A stretch of DNA of 64,000 nt from positions 1 through 64,000 of the forward strand of contig CAVOOW010000008.1 in the NCBI GenBank assembly GCA_963697675.1, written 5' to 3'. Position numbers and translations under genes: made by a program. Below the pieces are notes generated by a model. The model was not told where the DNA came from, did not search any database, and saw only the letters and a list, made by a program, of their open reading frames with translations. Position 1 is the stretch's first letter. Every line of letters starts with the position of its first letter. Source of the DNA: CAVOOW01 sp963697675. Lineage in GTDB: Bacteria; Actinomycetota; Actinomycetes; JACCUZ01. Of this stretch, positions 1-10,230 are shown in pieces.

Positions 1-2
1 TC

Positions 3-392
3 GGACCGCGAGACTTCATCGAAAAGAGTGAGTTCAAATTAAAACTAGGCGAAATGGTCACTGTCATCGGCGTGCCGTCGACTCTGCTAGACCAACACGT
101 GGTTCTCGCACGTGAGATACGTTGCCGCAAAGGCGTATTCGTTATTCGAGATCGAAATGGCGACCCGATGTGGGATGCAGACAGACCGATTCAGATGGAC
201 CCCAACCGTGCCGAGTCCGTGTTGTGTGAGAATTTCTTTTCGTCCACGCTCTTCCTAGCGAAATTCGGGAGCAATTTCCGTGATCAGTCGGTCCAGATCG
301 CGCTGCAGTTCCCGAGCGGACGGAACATCGTCGGGATGAACAGTGTGGTTGCGCCGGCAGCTTTCAATTCGTTCAGCTTCTCCCGAATTTGA
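3..392 (+). CDS. Hypothetical protein, 5'-partial, C-terminal part
   Basis: The reading frame is open from the window edge through the internal ATG at 54, so the gene starts outside the window. The first part (to about residue 60) reads like the end of a small secreted beta-rich protein, with a VTVIGVPS strand and the sequence VFVIRDRNGDPMW. It weakly resembles DUF6152-type proteins, but I cannot assign it firmly. The last third runs antisense to the end of the converging luciferase-like gene, so the natural stop may lie earlier and the 3' part may be an artefact of an indel. Function unknown. Confidence 0.35.
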   Translation, partial: GPRDFIEKSEFKLKLGEMVTVIGVPSTLLDQHVVLAREIRCRKGVFVIRDRNGDPMWDADRPIQMDPNRAESVLCENFFSSTLFLAKFGSNFRDQSVQIALQFPSGRNIVGMNSVVAPAAFNSFSFSRI

Positions 393-1188
393 TCGGGAGT
401 TCCGGCCAGACACGTATCGCGGGCATCGGCAACGTGGCGGCCCATCCGAGCAGCGATCGTGTCGACCAGCCGGTCAACTTCTTCTTTTTTCTCAGTGATC
501 AGCAGGGCCATATTGACGGAACGTACGATCGTTGAGCTGTCACGACCAACGGCCGCGCAATGCTCTTCAAGGATGGCGCTCTTTGTGTTCAAGATCTGCG
601 GCCCACCCCAAACATTCCAGTGATCGGCATGCCGCGCCACAACGCGCGGCGTGATGCGCTCTCCTCCTCCACCGATCATCAGCTCGGGGTGTGGTTTTTG
701 CACCGGCTTCGGATCGAGCGGCGCATCGGAAAGCTGGTAGTAACGGCCTTTGAAGTCGCTTCGGCTGCGCGTCCAGAGGGACCGGATCACTTCGCACGCC
801 TCATCCAGCCGCTCCAGGCGTTCGCGCATCGTGTAAAACGGCAGGCCGTAAGCTTCGTGTTCGTTCTGTTGCCAGCCGGCTCCGAGGCCGAGCAGCAGCC
901 GACCACCTGAAATGATGTCAATCTGCGCCGCCATCTTCGCCAGAATTGCCGGATGCCTGTACGTGTTGCCCAACACGATAGTTCCCACACGCATGCGCGG
1001 AACGAGGGAGGCAAGCGCCGTAAGGGTGCTCCACGATTCGAGAACAGCGCCTTCGCGTTCTCTAGTGTTGGGCATGAAGTGATCTGAAACACACGCGATG
1101 TCCCACCCGTGGTTTCGAGATGACGCCAAAAATCCAGAACTGCCGGCCAGCTTTGTCCGGTGAGACTTGTGAAGATTCCGAAACGCAT
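255..1188 (-). CDS. LLM class F420-dependent oxidoreductase (luciferase-like), frameshifted
   Basis: The product belongs to the bacterial luciferase-like monooxygenase family, TIM-barrel enzymes that use F420 or FMN. The N-terminus (MRFGIFTSLTG, ATG at 1188) lies in one frame. The core lies in a second frame: CVSDHFMPN, the strand VGTIVLGNTYRHPAILAKM, GRLLLGLGAGW and MIGGGGE. The expected end (RDLDRLITEIAPEFR, stop at 255-257) returns to another frame. At least two single-base shifts, near 1110 and near 320, therefore split the gene. All conserved blocks survive, so sequencing error is as likely as true decay. Family-level assignment only; substrate unknown. Confidence 0.8.
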
Positions 1189-1224
1189 ACAAAAGGAAAT
1201 CGGGGAGGGAAGCCAGAAGCCAGG

Positions 1225-1267
1225 AGCCAGAAGCCAGAATAAAGCAGCTTCATTCTGGCTTCTGGCT
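1225..1267. repeat. REP-like hairpin built of AGAAGCC units
   Basis: Two perfect 16-base arms (1225-1240 and 1252-1267) of the AGCCAGAAGCCAGAAT type flank an 11-base loop. A further direct copy of the GCCAGAAGCC unit sits just upstream (1211-1224). The element lies between two genes on the same strand and could end transcription or be a dispersed palindromic repeat. There is no U-run. Confidence 0.75.
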
Positions 1268-1283
1268 TCCTTCCCGAATTACT

Positions 1284-1790
1284 CTACGCGCTCGCCTGAA
1301 AGGGTTCGTCGGCGCTGCCCCCGTAGATGCTGGGGACTTTTGCTCCCATCGGACGCAGGTAGGTCGAAAGCTGTCCGCGGTGATGCGACGTATGAAGGTT
1401 CATCAGATTCAGGAACGCAACAGCGGGAAGCTCCATGACACCGAAAAACTGGATTGACTGTACGAGCTTGTCTGCAGGGAGGCTCTCTAGCTTGGCGATT
1501 CGATCTTTATGAACGCCTTCATACCAGTCCAGAATCGCGCCAATGGTCGGAGGAGGAGCAGGTTGTTCCCCACTCATTTCGTATTTCCCGTTGAGGATTC
1601 CATCGAGGAAAAATATCTCCGATCCCGCGATGTGCCATGCCAGTTCGTGGGCGGACATGGATTTGGGGTCGGGCTTGTAACTCTTCTTGTCGTCGGGAAC
1701 GGCGCGAATCACTTTCTTCGTCGTTTCAAACTCCGACTGGATCGTATCGCAGAAGATTTTGCATAAAAGCTTACCTTGCTCTGGATTCAT
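1284..1790 (-). CDS. DinB-like / DUF664-type metal-binding protein
   Basis: A 168-residue protein of the DinB-like four-helix superfamily. These are small metal-binding proteins, some of them thiol-dependent S-transferases. The usual metal ligand positions are visible as ELAWHIAGSE near residue 50 and NLHTSHHRGQLSTYLRPMG near residues 135-150. The length is normal and the frame intact. It lies 17 bases from the next gene on the same strand. Substrate unknown. Confidence 0.85.
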   Translation of the reverse strand: MNPEQGKLLCKIFCDTIQSEFETTKKVIRAVPDDKKSYKPDPKSMSAHELAWHIAGSEIFFLDGILNGKYEMSGEQPAPPPTIGAILDWYEGVHKDRIAKLESLPADKLVQSIQFFGVMELPAVAFLNLMNLHTSHHRGQLSTYLRPMGAKVPSIYGGSADEPFQASA

Positions 1791-1805
1791 GGATACTCCT
1801 CTCTA

Positions 1806-2689
1806 CTAATTCTCGTTCTGATGAAATTCGTCGTGGTATTTCGTTTCGTTCATCGGGGCGCAAATGCCTTCGGTGATGCCGGCCATCAGGCCTTTCCAAC
1901 CGAAGTAGGTCGTAGACGCATCGGGTAACTTCTTCAGCGTCTTCTTCGCCCCGATATAAGGTGCAGTGTAGTACTCCGGGTCGTAAGATCGACTCCTGAA
2001 CTTCCAGGGTTTTGGAGTCGATGAGCCTCCAGCGTTCTTCAATGCGCGCATGGAAACTTTTGGGATGTCCCACGCTGTCGAGCCATGCGCGGTCATCGAG
2101 GCCGACAGTGTTTACGACCAGTGTGTTTCCGTCCCAATTTGCAACGGAGTGTCCATACCATGACGGGCCAAGATCGTCCAGGTTCTGACCCGAAGGAAGC
2201 ACACACCCGTCGGTCCATAGATAGCGTATGCGGTGTTCCCACTGGAAGACCTGGAGCACTTTGTCCTTCGTCATGATGAATTCAAACGGTTCGTCATCAT
2301 TCATCGGCGTGGGAAACCCTGCGGGTTGCACTGTAACCACAGCGTTGGAACGCACGCCATTTCCGGCGATTTTGATATACGAGTTGGGCTGTCGCGCCAT
2401 TCACAATCTCGCGCGGCACTCCGGGAGTGTCGCCAATTCGTCCTTTCATTGCGGCCAGTCCCGCGGGCGTCAAAGCCGGCGGCACGGTTCCCGGCGTCTG
2501 ATCCAGCCGAATCATTTCCCAGATCCCACTGAAATCATGCGCATCGAAGTTCTGACTGCCCGCGTCGGCCTCGAGTGCCTGGCGCGCTCTTTCCTTCTCG
2601 CCTTGCTGCGCGCGAACAACACCCGCCAATGAAAGACTGATGCCGTACACCAGTGTCAGCACCAAAAGCGTTCCCAAACGATTACGCAT
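1806..2689 (-). CDS. Secreted acidobacterial hypothetical protein ('DFSGIWE' family), frameshifted
   Basis: The start (ATG at 2689) follows an AGGAG-type ribosome binding site and encodes a clear signal peptide of about 25 residues ending in VVRAQQ. After it comes the family signature DFSGIWEM. A second frame continues with the mid-protein blocks (LGPSWYGHSVANWDGNTLVVNTVGLDDRAW), and a third frame gives the end (DASTTYFGWKGLMAG, stop at 1806). I recognise the arrangement from a protein family abundant in Acidobacteria that has no known function. At least two indels interrupt it, near 2350 and near 1990. Confidence 0.7.
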
Positions 2690-2718
2690 TATTGCTCTCC
2701 TCATGATTATTGAAATGA

Positions 2719-3902
2719 TTATTGAACCGGCTCGATGCGCATGACCCGACCCCATAGGATCATTGGTTGTGAAATAAAGAAAGCCATCGGGTCCTTGCCG
2801 GACATCGCGAACTTGTTGGCCAAGCATTTTGAATAAAGGTTCACGGAACGTGGCTCCGTCCTTTCCAACAACGACGCGATAAATCTCTTCCGTTTGCAGG
2901 CAGCCAATAAAGATGTTGTTCTTCCACTTCGGGAATTTATTGCCGCTATAAATTATCAGGCCTGAAAAATGGAACACCGGCCACTGTTTCATAAACGGTT
3001 CGGTTAACTTCAGCCCTGCCGGCGGTGGGCCGATAGGATTGCCTTCTCCGGTTGGACCGAACGGCCAGCCGAAGTTGCTGCCTGCCTTTACAAGGTTGAG
3101 TTCATCGCCGTGCTCGACTTCCAGAAGTCGTCAGGGTTCCGGGAATTGGGACGATGGAGTGCGGATCACGGAAACCCGTTGCGAAGATTTCGGACGATAT
3201 CCGGGAATCGGTCCCTTCGTCGGAAGAGTGCCATCTTCACTCATGCGCACGACTTGCCGGCATGGCTGTCGCCCCCGTGCGACGCCTTCAGGCATATTGT
3301 GATCGGAAATAGCCATGTACAACATGCCATCGTGGCCAAAGTTTATCCGGGCGGACAGGTGTCCTTCGGCTTTCCCCCCATGCTTCCGCAACGAAAATAT
3401 CTTTCACGTTGGTCAGCTGATTTCCCTTCAACTCGCCTCGGGCGACCGCTTGTGTTGTGCCTTTTTCTCCTGGCTTGTCGTAGGTGAAATAGACGAGATG
3501 GTTTTGCGCGAACTTTGGATGAAGGATGATGTCCATCAAGCCGCCGCGACCCGCGGCGTAATGCACCTCGGGAACACCGCTGATCGGCTGAGGGTCGAGC
3601 TTGCCGTCACGAATGAGGCGCATGCGGCCTTCGAGTTCGTTAACGAGGATGCTTCCGTCTGGCAGGAATAAGAAAGAATACGGGTACTTCAGTCCTTCGG
3701 TAACCGTCACCACGCGAATTTTGTACTCGGCGGTGTCGAACATTTTCGGCGTGGAATCCATCGGTGGCCGTCGTCGCGTTTCGCGTCTGACACATATCCC
3801 CTGGCAGCTGACCAGCTCGCGCTGGGCAGCGATGGTACCAACGGTAAAAATGATAGCGAATATCACAATTGATATCGCGACAAATCCGGATTTGCGCTTC
3901 AT
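2719..3902 (-). CDS. PQQ-dependent sugar dehydrogenase (glucose/sorbosone type), frameshifted
   Basis: A periplasmic six-bladed propeller enzyme of the soluble glucose dehydrogenase family. The N-terminus (ATG at 3902) is a signal or anchor peptide. Propeller blocks follow: GLKYPYSFLFLPDGSILVNE, GGLMDIILHPKFAQNHLVYFTYD, then in other frames FGHDGMLYMAISD, NNIFIGCLQ and VRDVRQGPDGFLYFTTND, ending RIEPVQ with its stop at 2719. Three or more indels split the gene between about 3390 and 2750. Family members oxidise sugars or aldoses; the substrate is not readable from sequence. Confidence 0.75.
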
Positions 3903-3974
3903 AAACTACCCTCCTTATGAAGATAGGAATTGGTGGACGAATATATCACGCGTAGGGGTTTGCACATAAAGTGC

Positions 3975-4051
3975 GGGAATTGAGGGACGGAGGCCGATCT
4001 CGGAAACATCAATAGGTGTTTTCCGAGATCGGCCTCCGTCCCTCAATTCCC
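3975..4051. repeat. Perfect 32-bp inverted repeat
   Basis: Two identical 32-base arms (3975-4006 and 4020-4051) in inverted orientation are separated by 13 bases. The arm contains AATTGAGGGACGGAGGCC. The element fills most of the gap between a divergently spaced pair of minus-strand genes and ends two bases before the DUF5916 stop codon. Such long perfect stems suggest a palindromic mobile element (REP or MITE type) that doubles as a strong terminator for the gene ending at 4053. Confidence 0.9.
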
Positions 4052-4052
4052 A

Positions 4053-6689
4053 CTATTTAACAGGTAGCCAGAACGACATTTTCACCGCGAAAAAATTGCT
4101 GCCCGGGGCGCTGAGTGACCTGAACATGTCGGTCAAACCGACGCGGTCTCCAAGGCCTCCGATGCTCTTCGGTTCTGCTGCCACACCAGGTAAAGAATGC
4201 TGCCGGGACGCCACTCCCACCGGAGCACCACATTGCTGCGGAAGGAGCGGATGTTGAAGTCCGAGTTTTTCAACGTAAAGCTCGCGCTTGCCGTCCGTCA
4301 CGACCCTGCTGCCATGCGGGCTGGCGAGCGATCGATCGATGCCGTCTGTCCCGTCAGGCGCATCAGGCGCGTGCGTGGCTGCCATGAGCTCGCCGAAACG
4401 GTAGTAACGTCCGCTTGCCGCGAACGGCTCGGCGTAGATATCGATATTGAGATCCGGCCTCAGCGTGTAACCCAGACGAAACTGGCTCGACCAGGTAGTG
4501 CGATCGATAAGGAAAATATGTAGCGCTGACCATACGTTCGGACCGGCCCGCCGCTCACGGTCGTCACATATTGCTGCGAGTTGATTTCGTGAATGGATGT
4601 CGGCGTTACGGAGAATTGCCATCGCGGTTGCGGCGTAAATGAAATGCCGCCGTGAATATTACGGATCCGGCCGCCGGCTGCGTCTGTCGTGAGGGTGTAA
4701 CTGGCGTTCCATCCATTTCTTGCAGCCGCTCGATTCCGGAGGGTCACCGTATTGGTCCACGCCTTCGGCGCCCGCATGAGAGGGCCGCCGCGCGTGAGGT
4801 ACTGGACTAGTTTGGCGAAGTTCGGTCCGGTCGCAATCGTTGCCGTCCAGAAATTCAGGAACGTGAGAGTGATGTTGGAGCGCACCGTGCCGTCCTGGCG
4901 GTTCCCGCCAAAGTTCCATTCATTGCTCTGGGTGATGCCGACCGAGTAGTTTCGGAAAATTCTGCCGGGCCGGGTTTCGCGGTACCGGATGTTTACGTCG
5001 GGCTGATAGCTGTCCGAAGTGGTAATGCGGCCCATGTCGTTCGAGTTGAACGCGGGCGACTGCACGATCAACCTGCCAAACCAAAGCCAGTGGCGGCCTC
5101 CGGTGCGTTCGAAAGTTGAACCATAAACATAGCCAGCAAGCGACGTTCGCGTCGGATCGAACGAACCATAGTTCCTGTCGGGCCGCTGCATGTAATGTAC
5201 AGCCGATCGTTGAATCCGTTCTAGGTTTGCTGCGTCACCGTTGATGTAATCGATGCCGGCATACGATCGAAGCTCATACTCTCCGCCTTTGAAACGCAAA
5301 ACAGAATCGGTCGATGCCGTGAATCCATTACGGTTCAACAGCGCAGCCAACGGATCACCCGGTTTGAGATCGCGATGAACCGCAGTAAACATTCCGCTGA
5401 TAGTTGACGCGGACGGCCCGAACTCCTGCTGAACGCGTACCAGCCCCCAGTTCGCCCGCGGAGCAACGCGTACTTTGCCGATTGATGCGGAGCCTCGCTG
5501 CGCTGTGTGCGCGAATTCTTCTCCCGTCATGGCTCCAAGAATGCCGATCGACGTTCCGGATACCAATCGGCCCGTCAACTTTGCCGCGGTCAATATAGTG
5601 GCTGTTTGCGGATAGTCGACGTAGTCCGCCGAAACAGGTGCGGTTGGGGGCGCGCCGATCCGGCGCGAATTGAAAAAGTTATTGGCCAGGCTCGTGTTGA
5701 GCAAACGGGAGTCTTCGAGAAAGAACGGCCGTTTTTCGGGGAAGAACGTTTCGAGTGCCGAGAGGTTCACCTCCGCGGGGTCGGCTTCGACCTGGCCGAA
5801 ATCCGGATTCACGGTTGCTTCCAATGTGAGGTCGGGTCCAAGCCCCATCTTCAGTCGGCCCCGTGTGATTTTTCAAATTGCGGCCGTCATCAAATGGATT
5901 GGTGAGATCGCGATTGCCATTCACCAATGCTGAACCCGCGGTGAAAGGCATGACTTCGATGCGTTTCGAGGGCCGGATGCCTTCGATTCCTCGGAGATCG
6001 CCGAACCGCGATGACCATGCCTTCACCGTGCGCGGAACCGGTTCCCAATAGTCCATTTCGTTGATGTTGGGTGTGAAGCGCTGGACGTTCAATCCCCAGA
6101 CCTGTTCCGGTTGCTCGTTGAATCGAAGTTGTGAGAAGGGAATCCACAGTTCGGCCGTCCATCCGTCGTCCTGAATACTCGTTCTGGCCTGCCACACGGG
6201 GTCGAAACCTTCGTCGAAAACGGTTTCGTCGTCACCGGGATAATAACGGTCGATGCGGACACCGGTGGCCGTCACGCCGAAGGCGTAAGCCGTCCGGCGA
6301 TCATGAAACGTGTCCAGAGAAACCAGCACGTATTCGGCTTGATCCTTGACGAGGTCTCTGCGCCCAAGCGGAGCCTGAATGGCCGTTTGCTTTCGGTTGT
6401 ACATTCGCGCGCCGACATAGATTGCGCCGTCGTCGTATGCGAACCGGACTTCCATGTCCTCTGTGGGAGGCGCGTTTTCCTGGGGCTCTTTCTGAATGAA
6501 GTCTGAAATGGGAACGGCAAGTTCCCAGACGTGATCGTCGAGGAGTCCATCCACATGAATGGGCCCCTCCACACGAACAGCGTTGCCGCGTTTGCGTTCT
6601 GCAGTAGCAGGATTGGCGATGTCCTGCGCAATGAGCGCAGGAGCCACCAACAGGAGCAGTACACCGCCCCAAAGGCTGATGCGAAGCAC
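4053..6689 (-). CDS. DUF5916 family protein with N-terminal carbohydrate-binding-like domain, frameshifted
   Basis: A large exported protein. A signal peptide (GTG start at 6689, LWGGVLLLLVAPALIAQ) is followed by a family 9 carbohydrate-binding-like module (HVDGLLDDHVWELA, VRFAYDDGAIYVGARMY, DDGWTAELWIPFSQLRF). A long DUF5916 beta-barrel-like region follows (NPDFGQVEADPAEVNLSALE, EKRPFFLEDS) and ends in SNFFAVKMSFWLPVK, as expected for an outer-membrane barrel. Frame changes occur near 5860, near 4500 and again before the end. These proteins are common in Bacteroidota and Acidobacteria; function unknown. Confidence 0.8.
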
Positions 6690-6692
6690 GCG

Positions 6693-7623
6693 CTACTTCT
6701 TAACGATCTTTTTTGACCCCACCGCCGACAGCGGCGGTGTCTGCGGCATAGAGGGTGCCGGTGCCCGTGTCGAGAGTGATCTGGTGCGGACGGCCCTTCA
6801 GACCGGCGATCGTATCCAGGACCTTTCCTTCCTTCACAACCTTGATCTGCTCCCCGTCGGTGTCTCCGATGTAGATCGTGTCGCTAGCGTCAATCGTCAG
6901 GCCGGATCCCATCGTGATTCCGAGGCTGGCGTGCGGCCACTCTTCGATGAATTTCCCGTTTACGTCAAAAACCTGGACGCGCGCGCCGTTGGAATGATGA
7001 TCCATGATGATCAGGCGGCCTTTCGAATCCATCTGCACACCGTGCACTTCGTCGAACTTGCCGGGCTCATCGCCTTTTACACCGCCGATGATCTTGATGA
7101 ATTTCCCATCCTTTGTGTATTGCACGACGCGATGGTTCACATAACCATCGGCTATATAGACATCCCCGTTCGGTGCAACGAAAACGTCGCTCGCACGGTT
7201 AAAGGCGTATTCCGAGGTATCGTCGCCCTTAACGCCCTTTGTGCCGATCGACATGACCTGCTTTCCGTCTTTCGTGAATTTGTAGACCACCTGGCCATTT
7301 CTGTCGCCGATCCATACAAATCCAAAACGATCTACGTCGATGTTGTGTGTGTCGACAAAGAGACCTGTTCCCCATGAGTCCACGAGTTTGCCTTCACGGT
7401 TGTAGACGAGTACCGGCGGCTCGGCCCTTCGCAAAACGAAAATCAAACCCTTGCCGTCGGCGGCAACCGACGCGGTATCTCTGTCTTTCCCGGTTGGAGT
7501 CGGGAAGGGACCACCGAAATTGGTCACATCGTATTTGGGGTTTGTTGTCTGAGCAAAGGCGCCTGGAACGAGCGCGATCATGAGAGCTGTTATCAAAACT
7601 GCAACACACACGAATCTTTTCAT
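6693..7623 (-). CDS. NHL-repeat secreted beta-propeller protein
   Basis: A signal peptide (MKRFVCVAVLITALMIAL, ending in FAQ) is followed by NHL blades of the type seen in peptidyl-alpha-hydroxyglycine lyase-like and other exported propellers. Examples are NRASDVFVAPNGDVYIADGY, HGVQMDSKGRLIIMDH and GSGLTIDASDTIYIGDTDGE. The frame is intact except at the end. A six-base A run (minus strand) gives a stop after KKDR at 6700, whereas five As would give the lysine-rich end VKKIVKK with a stop at 6693. This fits a homopolymer miscount. Ligand unknown. Confidence 0.8.
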
Positions 7624-8081
7624 AAGTCCTCCGCCGGGTTTGACCCGAGATTCTGACTCGACAAGGATGAATCGTCAACTGTGGAAGCGTAGTCTCGGGG
7701 TCGGCCCGGAGAAAAGGTGCGCGCGGAGCGTGCACGGACAATTGCGGATGTTGCCCGACGACGACAATGAACGCAGCGGCAGGTAGTCCCCTCCTGGGAC
7801 AGGAGGGGTGGCTGCGCATCAAGAAAAAGCTGCGAAGCCACCTTTGAAAGCGCAGACGGGGTGGTCATTCTGGACTGACCACCCCGTCCGTGCCTTTCAA
7901 AGGATGCCTTCGGCAATATTTTTTGATGGCACGGCCACCCCTCCTGTCCCAGGAGGGGACTACTATTCCGCATTGCTCGGCCGTGCGTGCACATTGCGCC
8001 CCTTACTCCCATCATTGACTGGCTCAGCTCGGCGCCATTTCATCCCAACTCATCGCGGCCATATTCTGGGATACTGGCAGG
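7624..8081. other. Intergenic region, 458 bp, no gene seen
   Basis: The gap lies between the divergent NHL protein and ABC-F genes. It holds the large nested palindrome listed separately (7783-7963) and no convincing open frame. The promoter of the ABC-F gene should lie in 7964-8081, but I see no clear -35/-10 pair. Confidence 0.6.
7783..7963. repeat. 181-bp nested palindromic element (MITE-like)
   Basis: The outer arms are a perfect 30-base inverted repeat (7783-7812 with 7934-7963). Each arm itself contains the small palindrome CCCCTCCTGGGACAGGAGGGG. Inside lie further matched pairs: 7841-7850 with 7894-7903, and 7855-7866 with 7877-7888 around a 10-base tip. Intermediate parts pair imperfectly. 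Nearly the whole element can fold into one long hairpin. It has no coding capacity, so it resembles a non-autonomous palindromic element. Confidence 0.9.
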
Positions 8082-8716
8082 ATGATTTCGTTCTCGCGTA
8101 TCAATAAGCAATACGGCCGGCAGGTTCTGTTCGTCGATGCATCGTTTCAGCTCAATCCTGGTGAAAAGGTCGGTCTCGTCGGGCCGAACGGCGCCGGCAA
8201 AACCACACTGTTCCGGATGATCGTCGGGGAAGAAGCACCCGATGAAGGCGAAGTGTCCGTACCCAGGAAACTCACGATTGGCTATTTCCGGCAGGATGTC
8301 GAAGAAATGTCAGGCCGTTCCGTACTGGATGAAGCGATTGCCGGCAGTGGACGTTTGGGCGACCTGCATCACGAATTGGAATCCCTGCAACACGCCATGG
8401 CTGACCCCTCACGACTCGATGAAATGGAGACGATTCTTGCTCGCTTTGGCGAAGTGCAGGAGGAGTACGAACATGCCGGCGGCTACGCACTCGAGAGCAC
8501 CGCACGAGAGGTACTTCATGGCCTCGGGTTCGAAGAGGACCGCATCGATGGAGATGTTGGAACGCTATCGGGCGGCTGGAAAATGCGCGTAGCGATGGCA
8601 CGCGTACTTCTCGGCCGGCCGGATGTCCTTCTGATGGACGAACCGACAAACCATCTGGACATCGAATCCATCGTTTGGCTGGAAGGATTCTTGAAGTCTC
8701 TCCCCGGCGCCTTACT
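8082..8716 (+). pseudogene. ABC-F family ATPase, truncated at the contig junction
   Basis: The N-terminal ATPase domain of an ABC-F protein (soluble tandem ABC proteins acting on ribosomes) is complete. It shows Walker A GPNGAGKTT near residue 36, signature LSGGWKMRVAMA near 165 and Walker B VLLMDEPTNHLD near 190, then WLEGFLKSLPGALL. The next residues should be the switch histidine motif (SHDREF-like), but the sequence changes abruptly to high-GC unrelated DNA. The interdomain linker and second ATPase domain are absent. Codon use before the break matches the left segment. Confidence 0.9.
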
Positions 8717-8765
8717 GGCTGGCCCCGCGCGAGCGGGCCGCGTGGCCCTCCTCGCGGGCCGCCTA
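8700..8765. other. Junction between acidobacterial-like and actinobacterial sequence
   Basis: Left of about 8716 the ABC-F gene reads normally with moderate GC. Right of it the DNA is strongly GC-rich, and from 8763 it encodes the C-terminus of an actinobacterial serine integrase on the other strand. No transposon end, tRNA or long repeat marks the join. A chimeric assembly is the simplest explanation. Confidence 0.8.
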
Positions 8766-10198
8766 GGCAAGCCAGGACCACCGCAGCGAGGCAGGGTCGA
8801 CCGCAGTGCGCCGGACAGGGTTCCCGCCAACCCTGCCCTTGAGAATCGTGATCTCGGGCAGTAGCACCCGCAGGGCCTCCCGTTGGCGTTCGACAGACCA
8901 GCCGTGCCAGACCACCGCAGGGTCGCGCGCGTCGATCAGGTCGGCCAGTACCGGTGTCCGGTCGGCGTGCGCCATCTGCGCCTCGACATCGGCCAGTCGC
9001 GCGAGCATCCGGTCACTAGCGGTCCGCCGTTGGCTACTCGTGATCTCCCCATCGGCCCACTCCACCGCCAAGGTGTCCAGTCGGGACCGCAGCGCCAGCG
9101 CATCAGTACGCAGCGCGTCGAGGTCGGGCCGGTCGTTGTCCACCAGCAGCTCGCGCGCGTCGTCGCGGGACACACGGTCGATGACCAACTCCTCGACGAA
9201 CCGGTCGATGATCGTCGCCAGCCGGGTCAGGTGCTTGCCCTTGCGGCACTTGTAGACCCGCGTGCTGTCCTCCCGATAGGTGGCCACCATCGTCGTACCG
9301 TCGTCGCAGACACCGCATCGGGCGATGCCGGTGAGCAGCCACTTACGCTCCCCGAGGAATGGTTGGTCCGTCGCGCCGGGTCGGCGAAAAGCGCGCAGGC
9401 CGAGCGCCAGGTCGACTCGTCCACGATTCCGCGCCAGGTCGCCTTGGCGTGCACCTCGCCCTTGTAGATGCGATAGCCCGCGTTGCGCGGGTTGGTCAGC
9501 AGGTTCCGGACGGAACTGTGGGTCCACGGGTTCTTCTGCGCGGTGATGTAGCCCGCCGCGTTGAGATCGCGGGCGATGGCCGATGCCGACCGACCCGACA
9601 GCAGCGACCGGTAGGCAGCCCGCAGCGCGGTCGCCTCCGACTTGCGGATGGTCACCTTGTCCGCCTCATAGCCAAAGGGTCGCGGCCCACCCTGGGAGGG
9701 TCGGCCGGCGTCGGCGCGTTGGATGCCCGCCTTGGTCTGTCGCTTGCCCTTGCGCTTGATCTCCAAGTTGGCGAACACCGCGAGCACTCCGGCCACCGCC
9801 TGCCCGGAGTCAGTGGTCAGGTCGAGGTCGCCGTCCACCGTGGTCACCGCAACGCCGTGCTTCTCGGCGAGGTCACGCAGGACGAGGAAGTCCTCGACCG
9901 TGCGAGTCAGCCGGTCCAGATCGGACGCCACCACCACGTCGAACATTCCCGCCTTGGCATCGGCCAGCATCCGATTGAACTCCGGGCGCGGTCGCTTGCC
10001 CGAAGCCGACACGGAGTTGTCGGTGTAGGGGTCGGCGACCTCCTGCCAACTCCGCTGTCGGATCAAGGTCCGGCACGCATTGAGTTGGCGCTGAACCGCC
10101 AGCCCGTCGCCATTGGCGTCGAGGGATTGGCGTCGGTAGATCACCGCGCGGCGCGGCGTAGTCGGGTCGGGTGGGCGCTTGCTGCGAGTAGGTGCCAT
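8763..10198 (-). CDS. Large serine recombinase / phage integrase (phiRv1-like), one frameshift
   Basis: A site-specific integrase of about 478 residues, close in length to the phiRv1 integrase of Mycobacterium tuberculosis. The N-terminal resolvase domain carries the nucleophile serine in AVIYRRQSLDANG (about residue 25) and the block VVASDLDRLTRTVEDF. The recombinase domain follows (PFGYEADK, PRNAGYRIYKGEV), then the zinc-ribbon (LLTGIARCGVCDDGTTMVA, YKCRKGKHL) and a coiled-coil C-terminus. A single-base shift near 9358, at a GGGG run, separates the resolvase part from the zinc-ribbon part. It interrupts a DUF222 gene, and the attachment site lies just upstream of its start. Confidence 0.9.
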
Positions 10199-10230
10199 AG
10201 GGGCAGACTAGACCGCTGTCCGCCAGGAAA
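10199..10230 (-). other. Putative attL: integrase insertion point inside a DUF222-HNH gene
   Basis: Read on the minus strand, the HNH block of the DUF222 gene is normal up to Cys-Ala-Phe-Pro-Gly (plus-strand 10223-10241). It then departs from the family within about 25 bases of the integrase start codon. phiRv1 is known to integrate by serine integrase into REP13E12 repeats, which encode this same DUF222 family. The exact crossover dinucleotide cannot be set from one end. Confidence 0.65.

Noticed and set aside
1..8716. Genomic island of foreign DNA within an actinobacterium
   Set aside because: Every gene and repeat there looks acidobacterial with no integrase or flanking repeats on that side, and the join cuts an ABC-F gene mid-protein. 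A chimeric contig is simpler.
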